Shown here one piece after another: positions 43,171 through 53,963 of a stretch of DNA of 64,000 nucleotides (its first letter is position 1; each line of letters begins with the position of its first letter). The notes under the pieces are model-generated. The model did not search any database and was not told where the DNA came from. It worked only from the letters and a program-made list of their open reading frames with translations. Position numbers and translations under genes: made by a program. Origin of the DNA: Cheiracanthium punctorium (taxonomy: Eukaryota; Arthropoda; Arachnida; Araneae; Cheiracanthiidae); contig JAWZYV010013132.1 of the NCBI GenBank assembly GCA_038373885.1, forward strand, positions 124,001 to 188,000, written 5' to 3'.

Positions 43171-43915
43171 CGTAAATACGAACAGACGATATGGAAAAAC
43201 TGGTCAAAATAGACTAAAGGGGTTGCTCAAAATGGGTTGCACATGCATTTATATGAACATGCATTCTAGCGTGCGATGAGATGTACCAAAAAAATTCTTA
43301 AAAGTAAATTTAGAATTAGTCAAAATCGGCTTTTTCGTCGAAATCTGGCCCCCGAAATTTTTCTAGTTTTCCTTATTCTCCGTACATGGAAGTTAAAAAA
43401 AAATTTTTTTTTTTTAGTCGCAGGACTGCACGTCAGAAGTGAAAACTTCTTTCCAAGCTTTCACAAACTTATATTTATGCAGTTAAACAGGTTCGCACAA
43501 TATGGCATTTTCATTAACGCAAAACAAGCATTTATGAGCATTTATTCACATTTTTATGCATTTGAAATTCTTTGTAAAAAAATTTTGAAATATTTTTTTA
43601 AGGCTGCAAGGGTTCGCACATTTATTTATGATATTTTCACAATTTCATATATTTTTAAACGTTTGTACAGATTTTAATGCAATTTTCACTTGGTTAGCAT
43701 TGGGAAATTTTGATTTTTTAATTTAATTACATTTTGAATTTCCCGCCCGATTTGTGTGCACATTTAAAATTTAAAAAGAGAGAGGGATTGCGTTCACAGG
43801 CCGCAAAAGGAAACGGCTTGTATATGCTGCATGTGTGTATGCATGCATCAGTGTATGAAATGAAAATGTTTACAAGGCCGCCGACTTTGATTAGGGCGAG
43901 AAATCTCTAAAGCCG
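43171..43915. other. Unassigned; ends in a hAT-like terminus
   Basis: A 133-codon frame at 43276-43677 is made of Phe/Ile/Lys-rich, AT-driven codons with no motif and is not supported. The last bases CTCTAAAGCCGGGCCTG, read in reverse, start CAGGCCCGGC, like the ends of the hAT MITE at 1343, and they abut a GR-like relic. The left end and target duplication were not found. Confidence 0.4.
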
Positions 43916-43990
43916 GGCCTGTTTGAGGAATTCAGACTGCTTGTTTTCATTGCCTTAAGTAAAAAGTCTGATTCCGTCAGTGTTAGCTTT
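43916..43990 (+). pseudogene. GR-like relic D (TM7 scrap)
   Basis: About 75 bases match the GR-like TM7 region (TTCAGACTGCTTGTTTTCAT, then AGTAAAAAGTCTGATTCCGT). One base is inserted in the AGTAAAAGTCTG string. No other part of the gene is present. It lies where a GR-like 2 type copy would be expected between genes 3 and 4 if a whole block was duplicated. Confidence 0.65.
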
Positions 43991-44089
43991 TTACCGGTAA
44001 AAACTGGTGTTTACCAGGATATAGCAAAAACCTGAGGAAAAGTGGTAAAAATAATGATACAATAAACCCCATGAGTCAAAATCTGTATC

Positions 44090-46896
44090 TTAATACTATT
44101 TATAAAAACTGTATTTTCATGTAATTGATCTGGATATTTAAATAAAGAGATGGGAAACCAAGAATTAGACATTTCTTTTAAAATGCTGATACAGTGTATT
44201 AATCATAGAGATTTTAAGATATTTTCCATTTGGATTAGGAACGATCCATTGAAATTTAAGCCGTTTGTCAAGCATGGAGTTGTAGAAATTCATAAATTGT
44301 CCGAACCCTCGAGCTGGTTTCCATTGTCCAGGATAACTGAATCCTGCTGATTTAATCACTAGAGGATTTTCTTTCCAAAAACTGAGAGGAAATGACATGT
44401 GGCGGCTTGGACCAGTATTCTTAAGGCAGCCTACTAACTGCTGGCCTCGAGACAAAAAATGTCCGATGAACAACAAGGAGCAAATTTAAACACACTTTTC
44501 AGAGCAAATGCTCCATAGAAACGAATGATAAATTATTTAATCTGAAGAAGTTCAGAAACATGACCAAAATACTTAAAGTTACTTCATACATTCTAAGGTT
44601 CGTATTCAACGTTCGACATTCGAGCAAGAGAAATGGAGCTCTTTCTGCAGAAAAAATATAATTAGCCGAATACTTTTGGATTCGAGATCCGCAAAGAGAA
44701 TTTTAAGGTTCAGAAATTTCTAACTTGAAAAATAATCAAGGAATAAGATCTGGTTCTTCAATTTACTCTTTAGCACCATTTTCGGACGCTAAGAAAATAC
44801 TCAGGATCAAAGTTCGATTCGCTGAGTCAGATTTCTCTCTAGATGAAAAACAACCGATCCTACTTCCCAAAATGTCAGGATTCACGGAGTTGTTGGTAAA
44901 AAAAAAAAGAACACGAAAAGGCAATGCATAGCTGAGTATCCCTCACGTTAACGAAAGTGAAAAAGAAATTTTGGATTCCTAAGGGACGACAATTAATAAA
45001 GAAGATTATTAGTAAACGTTTGATTTGCACGAAGTATTCAGCTAAACCTGCTGACCAAATAACAACTCCCTTGTCCAAAGATCGAATATCCCAAACGCCC
45101 TTTTTAATATTAGCGGTGTTTATTTTTCTGGACCAATTTATGTGCAGAATGGTACGGGAACTGTGAAATCTTTTACAGCACTTTTCACTTGCGCGGTGAC
45201 AAGAACGGTACATTTAGAATTAGTTACAACAATGTCGACGAAATGCGTTTTATTTACCTACCTTGATTCGTGGCCAGGCGGGGAAATTGTACTATTGTAT
45301 ACTCGGATAACGCAAAAGCCTTTTAAAGGCCAGTAGAGAACTACTACACATCTCCAAAACATTGTTGAATCAGCAGTTGAAAGATTGCACTTCTTCCCAA
45401 GGCATCACTTGGAAATTTATTGCAGAAAGATTCCCATGGTGGGGAGGATTTTATGAACGTTTAGTAAAGACAGTGAAGGATCCGTTACGAAAAGTGCTAG
45501 GTCGTGCACTGTTAAATTTCGAAGAGTTGTACACTTTACTGTCTGAAATAGAAATGATTGGGAACAAGAGACCGCTGATGTACGTTAACTACGTAACACG
45601 CTAACGTTAACACGCTAACCCTAGACGAACCCTCGCCTTTGACGCCTTCTCATTTCTTTGGAAGAAATGAAACAGAATTTTCAATAAGTTTGGTAGAACT
45701 TGAAGATACATGTAAGAATCTTTAACTCGAAGAAAGATGTACCAAACCCAACTTTTCAAGCAAGTCTGGAAGAAGTGGAGAAATCAATACTTGCTAAATT
45801 TAAAAACTGCGTACCATCTTAAAACTCCTGAATCCTTCAAACCCATGAAAATTGGAAAAGTCGTATTGGTAGTAGCGAATGCAATACCGTACTGTTTTTC
45901 GTTTTGAAGGATTTGGGGATTGAGACTTATTGATCCCGCAATCCCGCGGGATTGGCATTTCACTCAGCTAAGAATTCGTTTTAATAGAGAAAAATAGGAA
46001 AAAGTAAGATTTTACGCACTATTTATTGTAATAGTAATAATTAATGTTTTTTGATAATTAATTCAATAACTTACAGAAATATGATAGTTATGATGTTCAG
46101 AATAATACATTTTTAGTTTTTAGTTGCTAAAAAAGTATGTAAAAATAGTATGCTAAAAAAGTAAATTAGCATGAAATATTGATGTTCATTTGGAGATTGG
46201 CAAGTTCGAAAAATCTAGATTACAATATTTGATCCAGACTCCCATTGGATGATAATTAGAAAAATTAAAACTTTAAAATTTTATTGATTCATGTATTGTT
46301 AGATAAAATACATACATATGCAGCAATTTTTGGCCATTTGATGAGCGGGAAGATGGCGTAAAATTGTAATAAATATATATTTATTTCTCCGTTTTAATCC
46401 CGCGGGATTACGGTCCTAATCCCGCAAACATTTATGTGGGATCCCGCGGGATCGAGATTGCAATCCCTAATTGATAGACGGAATATCAAAGTCCAAACTA
46501 CTTTGGTACTTGGGTATTATTCAGGAATCATTTACTGGAAGAGATGATGTTCGAGCTTGTTTAGTGAAAATTTCAAAAGGACTATTTAGAAAGTCCGTGC
46601 AACTCCTGTACCCACTTGAAGTGACTGATTAACTTTAACGATAAAAACTGTATCCTTTTTAAAACAATAATAATTAACTTTTCTTATAATCAAGCATTCA
46701 GTGTTAATAATTTCTAACATTTAAAGTTTATGTTTAGATTATTATTTTACTTGTAAAATTCAAAATGTAAGTTTTGATTGTTTGACATTTAATTTAGTAG
46801 TTATATTTGTTTATTCCTTACTAGACATTTTGTATTGTGCTTTCTTTCGAATTACATTTGTGTAGGTGAACTCTCATGAAGAGTTCAGGTGGGGAG
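44090..46896 (+). mobile_element. Degraded BEL/Pao element, pol 3' half only
   Basis: A third BEL/Pao copy with many stops and frame shifts. Recognisable in order: RNase H end (KFKPFVKHGVVEIHKLSEPS near 44250-44310); region before integrase (44640-44900); integrase finger (CTKYSAKPADQI near 45028); TCAVTRTVHLELVTTMS near 45190; the WKFIAERFPWWGGFYERLVK motif near 45410-45470, holding the catalytic Glu; INxRPL-like text near 45560; and the last DUF5641-like block (RACLVKI near 46555). It is interrupted at about 45890-46475 by another element and followed by a purine tract and LTR-like sequence at 46897. Gag, protease and RT are missing. Confidence 0.8.
45905..46472. mobile_element. Candidate hAT-like MITE in the degraded BEL/Pao element
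   Basis: Both ends carry ATCCCGCGGGAT-type palindromes: near 45934-45953 on the left and 46399-46455 on the right. The right end, read in reverse, starts TAGGGATTGCAATCTCGATC, and a related GGGGATTGAGACTTATTGAT lies at the left. BEL/Pao coding similarity resumes right after. No clear target duplication was found, so boundaries and superfamily are tentative. Confidence 0.5.
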
Positions 46897-47036
46897 TGTA
46901 GCCGAATCTCGCTCTCCAGCAGAGGGCGTACGTAAGAACTCTCTAAGTTGTCGATGTAACGGAAGGACAGATGAGTTTCGATTGTATTTGATAAGCGCAC
47001 ATATGCGCATTTGTTTTATAAAACATCAACTATGTA

Positions 47037-47073
<37 letters not shown>

Positions 47074-47160
47074 ATTAAATAGCATTTGTCAAGATTACCT
47101 CTCTTCGAGTGATTCATTTGAGTATTTGGATTGCCTTTGATGAACCACCGACGTTAGTTT
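46897..47160 (+). repeat. Candidate 3' LTR of the degraded BEL/Pao element
   Basis: TGTAGCCGAATCTCGCTCTC starts directly after the purine-rich AGGTGGGGAG, as a 3' LTR should. It contains a (TA)n run at 47040-47070. The right end is not fixed because no partner LTR is in the window. A 61-codon frame at 46889-47074 runs through the TA repeat and is not a gene. Confidence 0.55.
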
Positions 47161-47204
47161 CGAATTGTTCTTCGAAAGTGTTTTTTGTTTTCAACTATTA
47201 ATCA

Positions 47205-48298
47205 TCTTTCTGATGCAATTCATTATCACTTACGTTTTCCCATTCTGAACTAAAGCTTTCTATGAATTAAATTTTCTGATGGGCACGTCCGTGGCGTTTT
47301 TGGCAGAAAGCTAGGCAGCTTCTTTTTTCCTTTTTTCTATCTCCTTCCTTTTTTCCCATGTTTTCCCTTTTTATTTGACTGCACTTATCTGTTATCTAAC
47401 AGTGATAATATTTCTGAGGTGATAATTTTATTAACTATATATCGGAGATAAAAGGCATCGCCTCAGGTCCTATAAAGTATGTTCTACGTACGATGCGTTA
47501 GATGAACTCTTTCGCCTTAAAACTTTGCAAGCTGGAAATTAATTTGTAATATTCAACTTGGTGCTTTCATTGTCAGTTTGTCTGTTTTTCATGGATTTAT
47601 AAGGTCTAGGCTCTTCTGCTTTTTACAGCATTTTTTACCTACTCCAAATCCAGATTAGATAGATATTGGCAGCACCTGCCAAGAGTGTTAATTTCTACCA
47701 CAAACTAGAGAACAGTTCATATCTACTGTACTCATGAGTCGATAGATGGCATCACTGCCGATCGTTATCGGGTCTCCTTAATTATGAAACATATACCAAG
47801 CAAAAACTCAACGCTTAGATTTACCACCTCTAGACTCATCGTTTTGTATGGGAACTTGGAGAACATTGCCACCACGACGTATTTAACGTGCCCCAGTCGC
47901 CATTAGCGGGCATGGCGGTCTTTGGTCCCACGTTCGAGTTCCAAAACCCTTCGGCCTCCAGAACGACGTCTCTCCCAACTGGAATACTGACCCAACTGGA
48001 ATACCTCCCAACGAGGGCCTGTTGCTTTCATTGCGATCTTAACATTAGATAAGGAATATTTTCAGCACTATTGGAACGAGGAAATTTTCACATCTAAAAA
48101 GAGTGACGTCTCTCTATCACTCGGAACGGTTTGCGCAGTTAATTTTTGTTTTTATTCGAATTACTAAGTTCTTTGTTATTTTAGTCAAAAAGCACCGGGT
48201 GGATAAAAAGCTCTACATAGTTGTGTATCTCTCACAACACAGTAAGAGGTTTTATACAAGGCAGTCTCTACAAGCGAGAAACGAAAAGATTTAAAATA
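47205..48298 (+). repeat. Far-upstream duplicon of GR-like 4
   Basis: Matches 35290-38145 piecewise (see that entry). An extra segment of about 440 bases (near 47578-48015) is present here and not there: the flanking phrases GTGCTTTCATTG and TTGCTTTCATTGCGATCTTA are equivalent to one continuous phrase near 37850. Its origin is unknown; it contains CCCAACTGGAATAC repeated at 47976 and 47992. Confidence 0.5.
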
Positions 48299-48491
48299 AG
48301 CCTCCCGGGTTGTGTAGTAGTTAGAGAGCCATTCTACCACACCACGGGTTCGATTCCCGGCACAGGCTTGGGTGTCATTTCGTCCATCCAGGAGGCAATG
48401 CTGTTCCACCTATTAGGTCCCTGCATAATAAAGAGACCACTATTTCCGGTGGCCAATGCCTAAACGGTAAGTGCCCGCCTATCGAAAAAGA
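48299..48491 (+). mobile_element. tRNA-derived SINE, family C (about 193 bp)
   Basis: The head is tRNA-like, with TGTGTAGTAGTTAGAGAGC in the A-box position and GGGTTCGATTCCCGG at 48346-48360 as a strong B box. Flanking near-copies AAAAGATTTAAAATA (48284-48298) and AAAAGATTAAAAATA (48492-48506) are a 15-bp target duplication with one mismatch. Unrelated in body to families A and B. The frames at 48185-48463 lie across it and are not genes. Confidence 0.8.
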
Positions 48492-48506
48492 AAAAGATTA
48501 AAAATA

Positions 48507-50420
48507 ATCATTATTATTACTATGCACCAGTATATAGAAATAAATAAAGTAAAGTAAAAACATTAATTAGAACCTGCACTTGAGTACATTTTATATATTT
48601 TAACTTATTATGGAGCAATTTTAGAAAAACTGAACGTTACTACAAAGATTTTTCAAGAACGGAAAAATGACAAATAGAACGGACATTTATTGGCAATTTT
48701 GCTGAGAGTCTTTTGTCAAATGGTGCATAACAAATGATAAAAAAGTACATGAAATTTTTTTTTTCAAAAGTGTGAATAGATACCTAATTTATACCGAATT
48801 TCATTAGTTAGTTCATTTATATTGTCCCACAGATGAAAGTAATACAAATGCTACTTTTCAATACATTTTTAAATTTATCGAATAATATAAAAAACTCATT
48901 GCACATTTTATTGTAAAATTTTACTAATTTCAAAGGAATGAGATTTACTTCGTTGCTTTTTATGGTTGACAGAGAACATTTATAATTCAGAATGGATGCT
49001 GACGAGGAATGATTACTATAAAATTGTAGTACAGATGTGTACATACTGTAGTATAGATGTTTAAAAAGTTTGGGCTCACAGGTTTATAAATTTTGTGTAT
49101 CACAAAAGAGAGAAAATGAACTCGACATCGATGAAAGTGTGTACTAACAAATATTTATAAATTTTTCAAAAGCATGTATTCATTTAGAAATTTTTCAAAA
49201 ACATGTAGAAAAAAAATGTATTACTGTCACCAGCACTAAATAAATATTATGTCAGTCAGTCATAGAAACGAAGGAATAAACCTGATTCATATGGGATTAG
49301 TAGAACCCCACTAATACGAACCCCGCTAATCCGAAATTCCGGTTAATCCGAACCAATTTTATTTTTGAAAATTACATTATACTTGAATAAATTCACGAAA
49401 AGATTGAAATTGTACTTACTTTTCAGCATGCATATTGTTCTACACGCTGAAGAAACTTTCGCCATAATTAAAGGATAATTTAATAAAAACACATTGCATT
49501 AACACACCACATACACATTAACGATCTTTTGAGATGAAGTAATTTGTCAGATTTCTCTGACGAAGTGATGTCATTCTGGACGAGGAAGCAATGTTATATC
49601 AACGCCTCATAAGCATAATGTCTGTTGATGTTGCAATTTCACACTGCTCTACATATCGCAGTGCTATTTCTAGTGCATTTGCAGCTTCAGAATATCAAGG
49701 TAGAATAAAGGGTAGAAATAAGGTAGAAGTAAGGTAGTAAGGTAGTAAAAGTTATATCGTAAGGGAGCACATCCATTATTCTTTTGAAAAGGAGAGATAT
49801 ATGTACATATTCTCTTTCTATTGCTTTCGAATAAAAGAATTCAAGAGATAGTAATACAAAGTACATAACTATAACTCAGTTGTCTTTAGTACACATCTCT
49901 TTCTTTTCAATTTTTATGGAAATTTCGGATAATCCGAATTTTTTTTAAATCCGAACAAGCACCGGTCCCAATTAGTTCGTATTAACGGGGTTGTACTGTA
50001 TTATAAAATTGACAAGAAGGATTGCATAAAATTCACTTTTTACCTCATGCAGTAAATCATAAAAAGTGGAATTAAAAAAATATTTTAAAAATTATTATGT
50101 CTAGCATAGTATCGTGTATAATTCAAATCATCAAAACAATCAGCACAGTGAAAAAATCAATAAAATTTTGTTTAAGAATTCTTCCCTACATAAAAATATA
50201 TTTTTTAAATATTTTTATTTGTTTTAATCTTCTCTGAACTGTTTTTTTTATTTAATAAGTTCAGATTCGGGAAGAACCGATATGATTAATTTTTTTATAT
50301 ACATTTGGCATCGAAACAAATAAGTTTTTATGAGACATTTAGAATTGAAACAAAATTTAGAGTTTCATGTGCGCCAATGAATGAAAATAGTTAATGTGAC
50401 TCACAACTATCTAATTTTAT
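48507..50420 (+). repeat. GR-like 4 upstream duplicon, first segment
   Basis: Homologous to about 38170-39350 upstream of GR-like 3, interrupted by the pogo-type MITE at 49300-49998. Landmarks: AGTGTGAATAGATACCTAAT near 48770, GGTTGACAGAGAACATTTAT near 48963, GAACTCGACATCGATGAAAG near 49118, and after the MITE AATTATTATGTCTAGCATAG near 50090. No gene. Confidence 0.6.
49300..49998. mobile_element. pogo/Tigger-type MITE (699 bp)
   Basis: The left end is GTAGAACCCCACTAATACGA and the right end, read in reverse, CAGTACAACCCCGTTAATAC, so imperfect inverted repeats. TA flanks both sides (49298-49299, 49999-50000). The equivalent DNA upstream of GR-like 3 near 38909 reads GGATTATTATAAAA without the insert, which confirms the boundaries. 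Repeated TAATCCGAA-type strings at both ends fit the pogo/Tigger group. No transposase inside. Confidence 0.85.
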
Positions 50421-50424
50421 TTAA

Positions 50425-50912
50425 CCCTTTAACGCGCAGAGTTCCCGCTCTGGGAACACCAAACTCTGACGTTTTGACTGTTGCCAGTCACGAAGAATAG
50501 ATTTGATTTCTAGAAAAATAGTTGCGGGTGACATAGCTCCACGAGAATCCTTTACTTTTTAGCACCTCATTTCTCGTAAAACAATTGTCACGATTATTTT
50601 TAACAGCACTGACATCTGCTGAAAAATAGAAGAATGCGAGAACAGCTGGATAGATTGACCAATTCTGAAAAAAGGGCAGCCGTTGACATCGCTCGACTTA
50701 ACTACCAGCAAGATGGCGGACGATCGAAACGTTCATCGCGTGCCACAGATCTAGAGACCCTTTTCACACAGCCAGATGCGTCAGAAAAGGGTCTCTAGAT
50801 CTGTGGCACGCGATGAACATTTAGATCGTCCGTCATCTTGCTGGTAGTTAAGTCGAGCGATGGCAACGTCTGCCATTTTTTCAGCATTGGGAAAGGGTTG
50901 CGCCTCAAAGGG
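50425..50912. mobile_element. piggyBac-like MITE (488 bp)
   Basis: TTAA target duplications lie at 50421-50424 and 50913-50916, and the ends are CCCTTTAACGCGC and, in reverse, CCCTTTGAGGCGC. The equivalent site upstream of GR-like 3 has a single TTTTATTTAAATAAAG without insert. Inside, arms at about 50676-50765 and 50786-50873 are near-perfect inverted copies, with a related single arm at 17812-17948. No coding capacity. Confidence 0.85.
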
Positions 50913-50916
50913 TTAA

Positions 50917-51119
50917 GTAAATAATGAAAATACACACAATTATCTGTCTACGGCAGTTTTTCGTGTAAAAAGAAAACTCTCGGAAACTTTGATACGGTAG
51001 TAACTGCACATGTTTATCAATTCTCTTTTCACGAAAGAAAGATATAGGATTATTCTAAAATTGACGAGAAGAAGAGCATGCAACCAACTTTTTTATTCAT
51101 GCAATATATTAAAAATATA
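50917..51119 (+). repeat. GR-like 4 upstream duplicon, internal rearrangement
   Basis: 50917-51020 matches about 39350-39440 of the GR-like 3 region (TTTGATACGGTAGTAACTGC versus TTCGATAAGGCAGTCAATGC). From about 51040 the text jumps back to an earlier point (AGAGCATGCAACCAACTTTT matches 38930 and 50022). So about 400-500 bases of duplicon occur twice here, a nested partial duplication. Confidence 0.55.
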
Positions 51120-51121
51120 TA

Positions 51122-52617
51122 CACTCATGTCCACAAATTAAGGATAATTCAGAATCACACAGAAATTGATCTCTAAAATAAAAATTTCACCTGTGGAATG
51201 ATCAAACACATCTTGAAGAAGAATATGCAAATTACAGGAAACCACCAGATGGCGTGGATGGTACGTCACAATGACGAGAGTGTAAGAGAGGGGTATATAA
51301 GGAATGGTGGCAAAGAAGTAAAATTGTTCACAAGCGCTGTGAAAGCCTTTCAGTGCAAAAACCGCATAGTTATGGCACAAAGGAGGCATTTGGATGATGT
51401 TTTACGTGGCAGAATTATCGGACGACTGGAATGTGGACGTAGCCAGCTGGAAGTATCCGAGGAACTTGGAATCGCCCAGAGTGTCATCTCCAGGCTTTGG
51501 CAACGATTCCAAGATGATGGTAATGTGAGTAGACGTTACAGCACAAGGTCACCCCCGAGTTACAACGCCGAATGAGGACCGCTATTTGGCAGTTACTGCC
51601 AAAAGAAACAGACGGAGTACAGCATCAGACCTGTCTCGTCAGCTCTCTTCAGCTACCGGTACGACAGTTTCAAGGCAGACCGTGTACAGACGCTTAGGGC
51701 ACATTGGTCTATATGCTCGTAGGCCTGTCAGATGTGTTCCACTTACCGCAACTCACTGTCGCCTGCGATTAACCTGGAGTAGAGAGCATGCATTGTGGAC
51801 ACCGCAACAGTGGTCTTGTGTGATGTTTTCCGACGAGTCCAGGTTTAGTTTGGAGTCTGATTCTCGCCGGACATTCATCTGGAGAGCGCCAGGTACCCGT
51901 TACCACCAAGAGAACACCATTGAAAGACACCGTTACGGTGGTGCAGGATGGCTCGTTTGGGGAGGAATTATTCTTGGTTCCAGAACTGACCTGCATGTTC
52001 AGAGTGTAACGATGACAGGCCACATCTATCGGGATGTCATTCTGGAACAACATGTACGTTTGTTTCGGGGCGCCATGGGTGCTGAATTTGTGTTTATGGA
52101 TGACAACGCCCGTCCTCACCGTGCAAACATTGTAGACGAATGCCTTCAATCGGAGGATATCACCCGTATGCATTGGCCATCATACTCACCGGACTTGAAT
52201 CCAATAGAGCATGTGTGGGATATGCTTGCCCGACGAATTGCAGCCCGTCAACCCCCTCCCACCTGTCTACCGGAACTTCGGAGTGCATTGCTTGATGAGT
52301 GGTGTAATATTCCCCAAGATCAGATTGATCATTTGATACTCAGCATGCCTAGGCGTTGTCAGGCCTGTATTGCATCGTCCGGGAGACATACTCCGTATTA
52401 ACCATCCTACTAACCATGTTATACTGTTTTTTGTAAATAGGTTCTTTTTTGAAATTTGGTCAAGGGAGTAAAACTTGCAATTTTTATTAATTATGTCAAA
52501 CATATAGCATCTTTTTTGCTCTTTACTTTTTGTTTAATAAATAGACTTTACAAATAAGTCAAATTTGTTTTGCTTCTTTGCCTGAACTTCATTATCCTTA
52601 ATTTATGGACATGAGTG
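51122..52617 (+). mobile_element. Tc1-like DNA transposon (1496 bp)
   Basis: The terminal inverted repeats CACTCATGTCCACAAATTAA and, in reverse, CACTCATGTCCATAAATTAA extend about 27 bp with one or two differences. TA target duplications flank it at 51120-51121 and 52618-52619, inside a (TA)n context. It carries a transposase with one frameshift. It landed in the upstream duplicon of GR-like 4. Confidence 0.93.
51372..52401 (+). pseudogene. Tc1-like DD34E transposase with one frameshift
   Basis: Moves the surrounding Tc1-like element. The likely start is ATG 51372 (MAQRRHLDDVLRGRIIGRLE), giving a helix-turn-helix N-terminus, then a frame break near 51545-51555 (the HPRVTTP text is in the next frame), then the rest to TAA 52401. 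Total length of about 343 codons is normal for the family. Catalytic residues are all visible: Asp in FSDESRF, Asp in FMDDNARPH, and Glu in NPIEHVWD with exactly 34 residues between the second Asp and the Glu. A conserved SPDLNPIEHVWD motif is intact. A single base change separates it from an open frame, so it is recent. Confidence 0.92.
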
Positions 52618-52619
52618 TA

Positions 52620-53863
52620 TATATATATAATATACTTAGCAAATTATTATGCTCTAGTATGGCAATATACATAATTCAAAACCCCAAGGTAATCACCATA
52701 ACGAAAAAAAATCAAGAAAAGTTTGGTAGTGAATCCTTGTCCGCATAAAAATTTAGTAATATATTTTTATTTATGCAAATCTTCTCTGCAGTATTTGTTT
52801 TTATTAACCTAGTTCATATTCGAGAACCATCGATGATCCATTTTTTATAAATTCGGCATCGAATTATACAAGTTTTTGTACCAAATTTAGAATAGAGTTT
52901 TGAGATAAGTAAAAAGTATGAAAATAGTTAATGGAATAATACACTGAATCTAAAATACCAATTTATTTAAGTAAATTATGAATAAGCACGCAATTTTATG
53001 CCAATGACAGTTATCGTGTTCAAATAAAACTATCAAAACTTGTATAAGGCAATCATTGCATTTATTATTCTTTTTTTTTTTGCGACCATACCCGCAATTA
53101 GACCCGTAATTTATATTATTGGAAAACGCTTACAAATTTGAAAGGAGCATCAGTACAAAGAAAAGAAACCAAAGAAACCAAATATTCTATTTTACCGATA
53201 TTATATAGATATTTATTACATTTATAAAGCTGAGTTTAAAAATACGATTGCAGTCCTAGAATGAGCATAGATGTCTGTACTTGCACACATGAAATTGAGA
53301 CGGCAAATAATATGAAAAAGAAGTAGTTGGCATTGAAGATTACATGAATTGTGTACATGTAAACCTCATAAGACTACAAAATTTTGGCAATTTCATGGAA
53401 AATTTCTAATTTTGACTAATTTCAATCAAAAGAACTTCTGGTATTTCACTAAGAAATTTACTGCAAAAATTCAAGAAATTTACGTGCAAAATACTCTTTT
53501 AATTAGTTTTAGAAATTAGATGGATTTTCAAAACGTCCAAGAAATTCTGCTTTGATTTTCGATTTAGAGTTAATTCAGCCAAAATATTGAGTCAAAGTTG
53601 GTTTAAAGGAAGTTTAAAATATGCGATATTTGATAATTAACATAATTAAATCGTGATAAAATTATTGTATTAGTTTGAAATAATAGCCCAATAACTGTAT
53701 GAATATTACAAATCTAGTATTTTCGAAAGAGGTGACGTTTAGATTACTTAGAGAGTATTATATCGAGGTCAATTTTTATATTAAGAATTTTGTTTGAAAG
53801 ACTATGAGTGCACGAGTTATGTGAATATAAGATTTCTGTTATGAAATACTCAGAAAACATACC
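52620..53863 (+). repeat. GR-like 4 upstream duplicon, last segment
   Basis: Continues the match to 39000-40330 of GR-like 3: AAATTATTATGCTCTAGTAT near 52642, AACCATCGATGATCCATTTT near 52825, GCACGCAATTTTATGCCAAT near 52986, and GGTGACGTTTAGATTACTTA near 53731. No gene. Confidence 0.6.
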
Positions 53864-53963
53864 GGATTCAAGTTGTCTGATTCACAAGTTGAGAAAATCA
53901 TTTGTTAAGGATAAATATTGGGTGATTTTGTTCAAACAAATCTCAAGCAGATAAATTTCAAAC
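53864..53963 (+). promoter_or_regulatory. Conserved block just upstream of GR-like 4
   Basis: Contains TTCAAGTTGTCTGATTCACA, AAGGATAAATATTGGGTGA and CAAATCTCAAGCAGATAAAT before the ATG; an in-frame TAA (53952-53954) precedes the start. The acceptor-like string of the other genes is changed here to TTTTGTTTGAAAG (ending 53800). Confidence 0.5.

Noticed and set aside
43276..43677. 133-codon frame rich in Phe and Ile
   Set aside because: Composition follows local AT content; no motif and no conserved copy elsewhere.
47040..47071. Long TA run as a replication origin or promoter
   Set aside because: A simple (TA)n microsatellite inside an LTR-like stretch; nothing else supports function.
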